A DNA stretch of 64,000 nucleotides from Paenibacillus mellifer. GTDB lineage: Bacteria > Bacillota > Bacilli > Paenibacillales > Paenibacillaceae. The DNA is taken from NCBI RefSeq assembly GCF_023195895.1, contig NZ_JALPRK010000008.1, forward strand, positions 1-64,000, in the 5' to 3' direction. Both the position numbers and the translations under genes were made by a program. The notes beneath the pieces are model-generated. The model was not told the DNA's origin and did no database searches. It saw nothing but the letters and a program-made list of their open reading frames with translations. Each line of letters begins with the position of its first letter. Within the stretch, counting starts at the first letter, position 1. Of this stretch, positions 62,004-64,000 are shown in pieces.

Positions 62004-63413
62004 TTAATCACGCTTAACGAAATGAAGGCGATCGCGCATAACAGGCTTAGCAGCACGTTGAGTTTGGCGATCATAATAACGGTATGACAGCAGAATGCCG
62101 ATATGCAACAACGCTAAGACGAAATAGATATTGGCAAACACAGCGGAGTCCTCAAATGGATTCAGGGGATTCCAATGCGCTGTCGAACCGTAGTCTACCG
62201 CCTTTCCGTAGAGGCTGGTCGAAACCGCACCGGACAAAAAGCCCAGCATGGACAACAACCCCATGCCTACCCCGGTCTGCTCCTTGGGCAGGGTGCGGGA
62301 AATCGTGTTGGACAACGCCAGCTGCATGAACATTTGCCCCACGTTGCCCAAGATCAGAATGGCCGCAATCCAGCCCGCCGCCGCCCCGGACACCACCGAA
62401 ATCAGGGCAAAGCAGCTGATCAGCAGTAGGGACGCTATATAAACGACGAAGGAATTGCCCTTGGCATCCGCGAGCTTCCCCCCTTTACGGCCGAGAATCG
62501 CCGACGCGACGGCCCCGGGCACCATGGCGAACCCGATCCAACCGGCAGGAAGTCCGTTCACTTCTGCCAGCAGCTGGGGCGACAGGAACGGCAGCGCATA
62601 ACCGATTCCCATTACCAGTACCGACAGCACTAGACCATACGAGTAGCTTTTATTCTGAAATAATCTCGGATTCACGAAAGGCTGTGAGGCCCATCGGATT
62701 CGCCAAAGGAATAAGAGAAACAAGAGCAAACTGCCTAAGTACAACTCCCACCGCCCATAGGTAACACCAAGCAATAGCAGCGTAACTGTGCAGCCCAGCA
62801 GCCCCCCGCCTAGCCAATCGATCCGAACGGCCTGAATCGGCTCATCACTGAGGTATTTACGATAGAACGGCAAAGTGATCAGCATCAGCATCGGAATGCA
62901 GAACAACCACCGCCAATCCACCAGACTGACTAGCAGCGCAGACACAACCGGACCCATTGCGCCGCCGATCGCGAGCCCCGTGGCTGTAATCCCCAGCGCA
63001 TATCCGCGTCGCTCAGCCGGGAAATACCGCACCGGAATAATCATCGCGGCCGCGGGAACCACGGACGCTCCGGCTGACTGCAGCACGCGTCCCAGCAAGA
63101 CCATCCAATACGCCTGAGCCAACAGTCCGGTTAACGAACCCACACAAAACAGGATTAACCCAAACGTCAGCAGCTTCCTCAATTGAAAGGCATCCGCCAA
63201 CTTCCCGTAAATCACAGCACCGATGGCATAGACCAAAGCGTATGCTGTCGAAACCCAGCTGACCTGAGTAACGGATAAGCCGAATTCGCCTTTGATTTCA
63301 GGAAGTACGATATTAAACATCGTCGCCCCCATGGAGGACAAGATCATGGTAAAAGCCAAAATGCGGATCAACTTCTCACTCGCCTCGGATGAAACGGTAT
63401 GGTTCATCATCAT
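62004..63413 (-). CDS. MFS exporter, DHA2/Tet(L)-like (14 helices)
   Basis: 469 residues, 14 predicted helices. Its sequence follows the TetL/TetK pattern: VLPEIKGEFGLSVTQVSWVSTAYALVYAIGAVIYGKLADAF near the start, GRVLQSAGASVVPAAAMIIPVRYFPAERRG in helix 4-5 and NTISRTLPKEQTGVGMGLLSMLGFLSGAV near the end. It is a proton antiporter of this branch; tetracycline or metal transport cannot be claimed from sequence. It is divergent from a LysR gene, which probably controls it. Confidence 0.9.
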   Translation of the reverse strand: MMMNHTVSSEASEKLIRILAFTMILSSMGATMFNIVLPEIKGEFGLSVTQVSWVSTAYALVYAIGAVIYGKLADAFQLRKLLTFGLILFCVGSLTGLLAQAYWMVLLGRVLQSAGASVVPAAAMIIPVRYFPAERRGYALGITATGLAIGGAMGPVVSALLVSLVDWRWLFCIPMLMLITLPFYRKYLSDEPIQAVRIDWLGGGLLGCTVTLLLLGVTYGRWELYLGSLLLFLLFLWRIRWASQPFVNPRLFQNKSYSYGLVLSVLVMGIGYALPFLSPQLLAEVNGLPAGWIGFAMVPGAVASAILGRKGGKLADAKGNSFVVYIASLLLISCFALISVVSGAAAGWIAAILILGNVGQMFMQLALSNTISRTLPKEQTGVGMGLLSMLGFLSGAVSTSLYGKAVDYGSTAHWNPLNPFEDSAVFANIYFVLALLHIGILLSYRYYDRQTQRAAKPVMRDRLHFVKRD

Positions 63414-63547
63414 CGCCCCCCTATTGTGTTCCTCACAAGTTATTGTATGATTGAATATTAATAATGAAAAATATATATTAATTTATACATTCATAACCTC
63501 AAGGATATCAATCGGTCGAATTTCAATAAAGAGGAGTTGTCCTAATC

Positions 63548-64000
63548 ATGGAATTATTGCAATTGGAGTACTTCCGAACGGTCGCTCATATGGAGCATAT
63601 GACCCGAGCCGCCCAAGAGCTGCATATCGCCCAGCCGGCGCTCAGTAAGACGATTGCCAGGCTCGAGGAAGACCTGGGAGTCCCGCTGTTTGATCGGCAA
63701 AATCGTCAGATTCGGTTAAACGCCTTCGGCAAAGCTTTTTTGAGAAAGGTGGAGACCGCGCTGGACGTCCTTGAAGAGGGGCGGCAGGAGGTGGCGGATC
63801 TGGCGGGGATGGAGCGCGGCAGCATCCATTTGGCCACCAATACGCTGGGACGTATCACGGCTGCGCTTGGGGCCTTTCGGGAAGCTTATCCGGAGGTGAA
63901 TTTCCGCATCCTCCAGACATCACCGGCTTCCGTTGAAGAAATGATCGAGTTGCTGGAGAAGGGCGAGGTGGATCTCTGCTTCACCGCTTCCTCGCTGGAT
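63548..64000 (+). CDS. LysR family regulator, N-terminal part (cut by window edge)
   Basis: 151 codons from ATG 63548 (AAAGAGGAGTTGTCCTAATC upstream), open at the right edge. The winged helix-turn-helix MELLQLEYFRTVAHMEHMTRAAQELHIAQPALSKTIARLEEDLGVPLFDR is typical, followed by the linker helix and the start of the effector-binding domain (GSIHLATNTLGRI). Divergent from the Tet(L)-like pump across a 134-bp AT-rich gap; regulation of that pump is the natural reading. The effector is unknown. Confidence 0.93.
   Translation, partial: MELLQLEYFRTVAHMEHMTRAAQELHIAQPALSKTIARLEEDLGVPLFDRQNRQIRLNAFGKAFLRKVETALDVLEEGRQEVADLAGMERGSIHLATNTLGRITAALGAFREAYPEVNFRILQTSPASVEEMIELLEKGEVDLCFTASSLD

Noticed and set aside
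1..64000. CRISPR arrays, insertion sequences, prophage, rRNA or integrated elements
   Set aside because: No spaced repeats, transposase, integrase or phage structural genes were seen on either strand.

Overview
The window looks like chromosomal core DNA of a Paenibacillus-type Bacillota. The evidence is the gene order (rpmF-fapR-plsX-fabH-fabD-fabG-acpP-fabF-rnc-smc-ftsY-ylxM-ffh-rpsP-khpA-rimM-trmD ... rplS-lepB-rbgA-rnhB), strong GGAGG-type ribosome binding sites with many TTG and GTG starts, U-tailed intrinsic terminators, sporulation genes (ylbJ), and several secreted proteins with the copper-amine-oxidase-like 'stalk' domain common in Paenibacillus. Base composition is moderately GC-rich. 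I see no rRNA, CRISPR array, insertion sequence, prophage or origin.

Region 1 (1-25,700, almost all minus strand) is housekeeping. Read along the minus strand it runs: YceD/DUF177, L32, a fatty-acid and phospholipid regulon headed by FapR (with a FapR-like operator upstream), RNase III, SMC, the SRP cluster (FtsY, YlxM, Ffh), S16, KhpA, RimM, TrmD, then L19 (with a structured leader), signal peptidase I, RbgA, RNase HII and a YlqG-like gene cut by the window edge. Compared with the usual order the cluster is interrupted by a stalk-domain serine hydrolase (between rnc and smc), a hemolysin III/PAQR membrane protein (between ftsY and ylxM), and a block of small genes with tRNA-Pro(GGG) (between trmD and rplS). 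Terminators after khpA and rbgA show it is not one transcript.

Region 2 (25,800-33,700) holds tmcAL and ylbL (convergent, sharing 6 bp), ylbJ, coaD and rsmD, then lineage-specific genes: a membrane-anchored hypothetical, a glucosaminidase without signal peptide, a Gln/Ser-rich coiled-coil protein and a TPR membrane protein.

Region 3 (33,700-64,000) is accessory: regulator plus transporter pairs (MarR with an MMPL exporter, MarR with a DHA2 pump, LysR with a DHA2 pump), HelD, a FUSC/ArAE exporter, an AI-2E-type membrane protein, carbohydrate genes (lactonase, aldose epimerase, cellobiose phosphorylase under a LacI regulator, GH36 alpha-galactosidase), a lone LytTR regulator, a stalk-domain NlpC/P60 lipoprotein, a J-like/TM/periplasmic-domain fusion, a chemoreceptor with no outside sensor domain, and a decayed ECF sigma factor fragment. 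The most interesting non-coding signal is a free-standing promoter plus terminator unit at 42,565-42,732 (candidate small RNA next to helD). Several operator palindromes can be tied to specific regulators.
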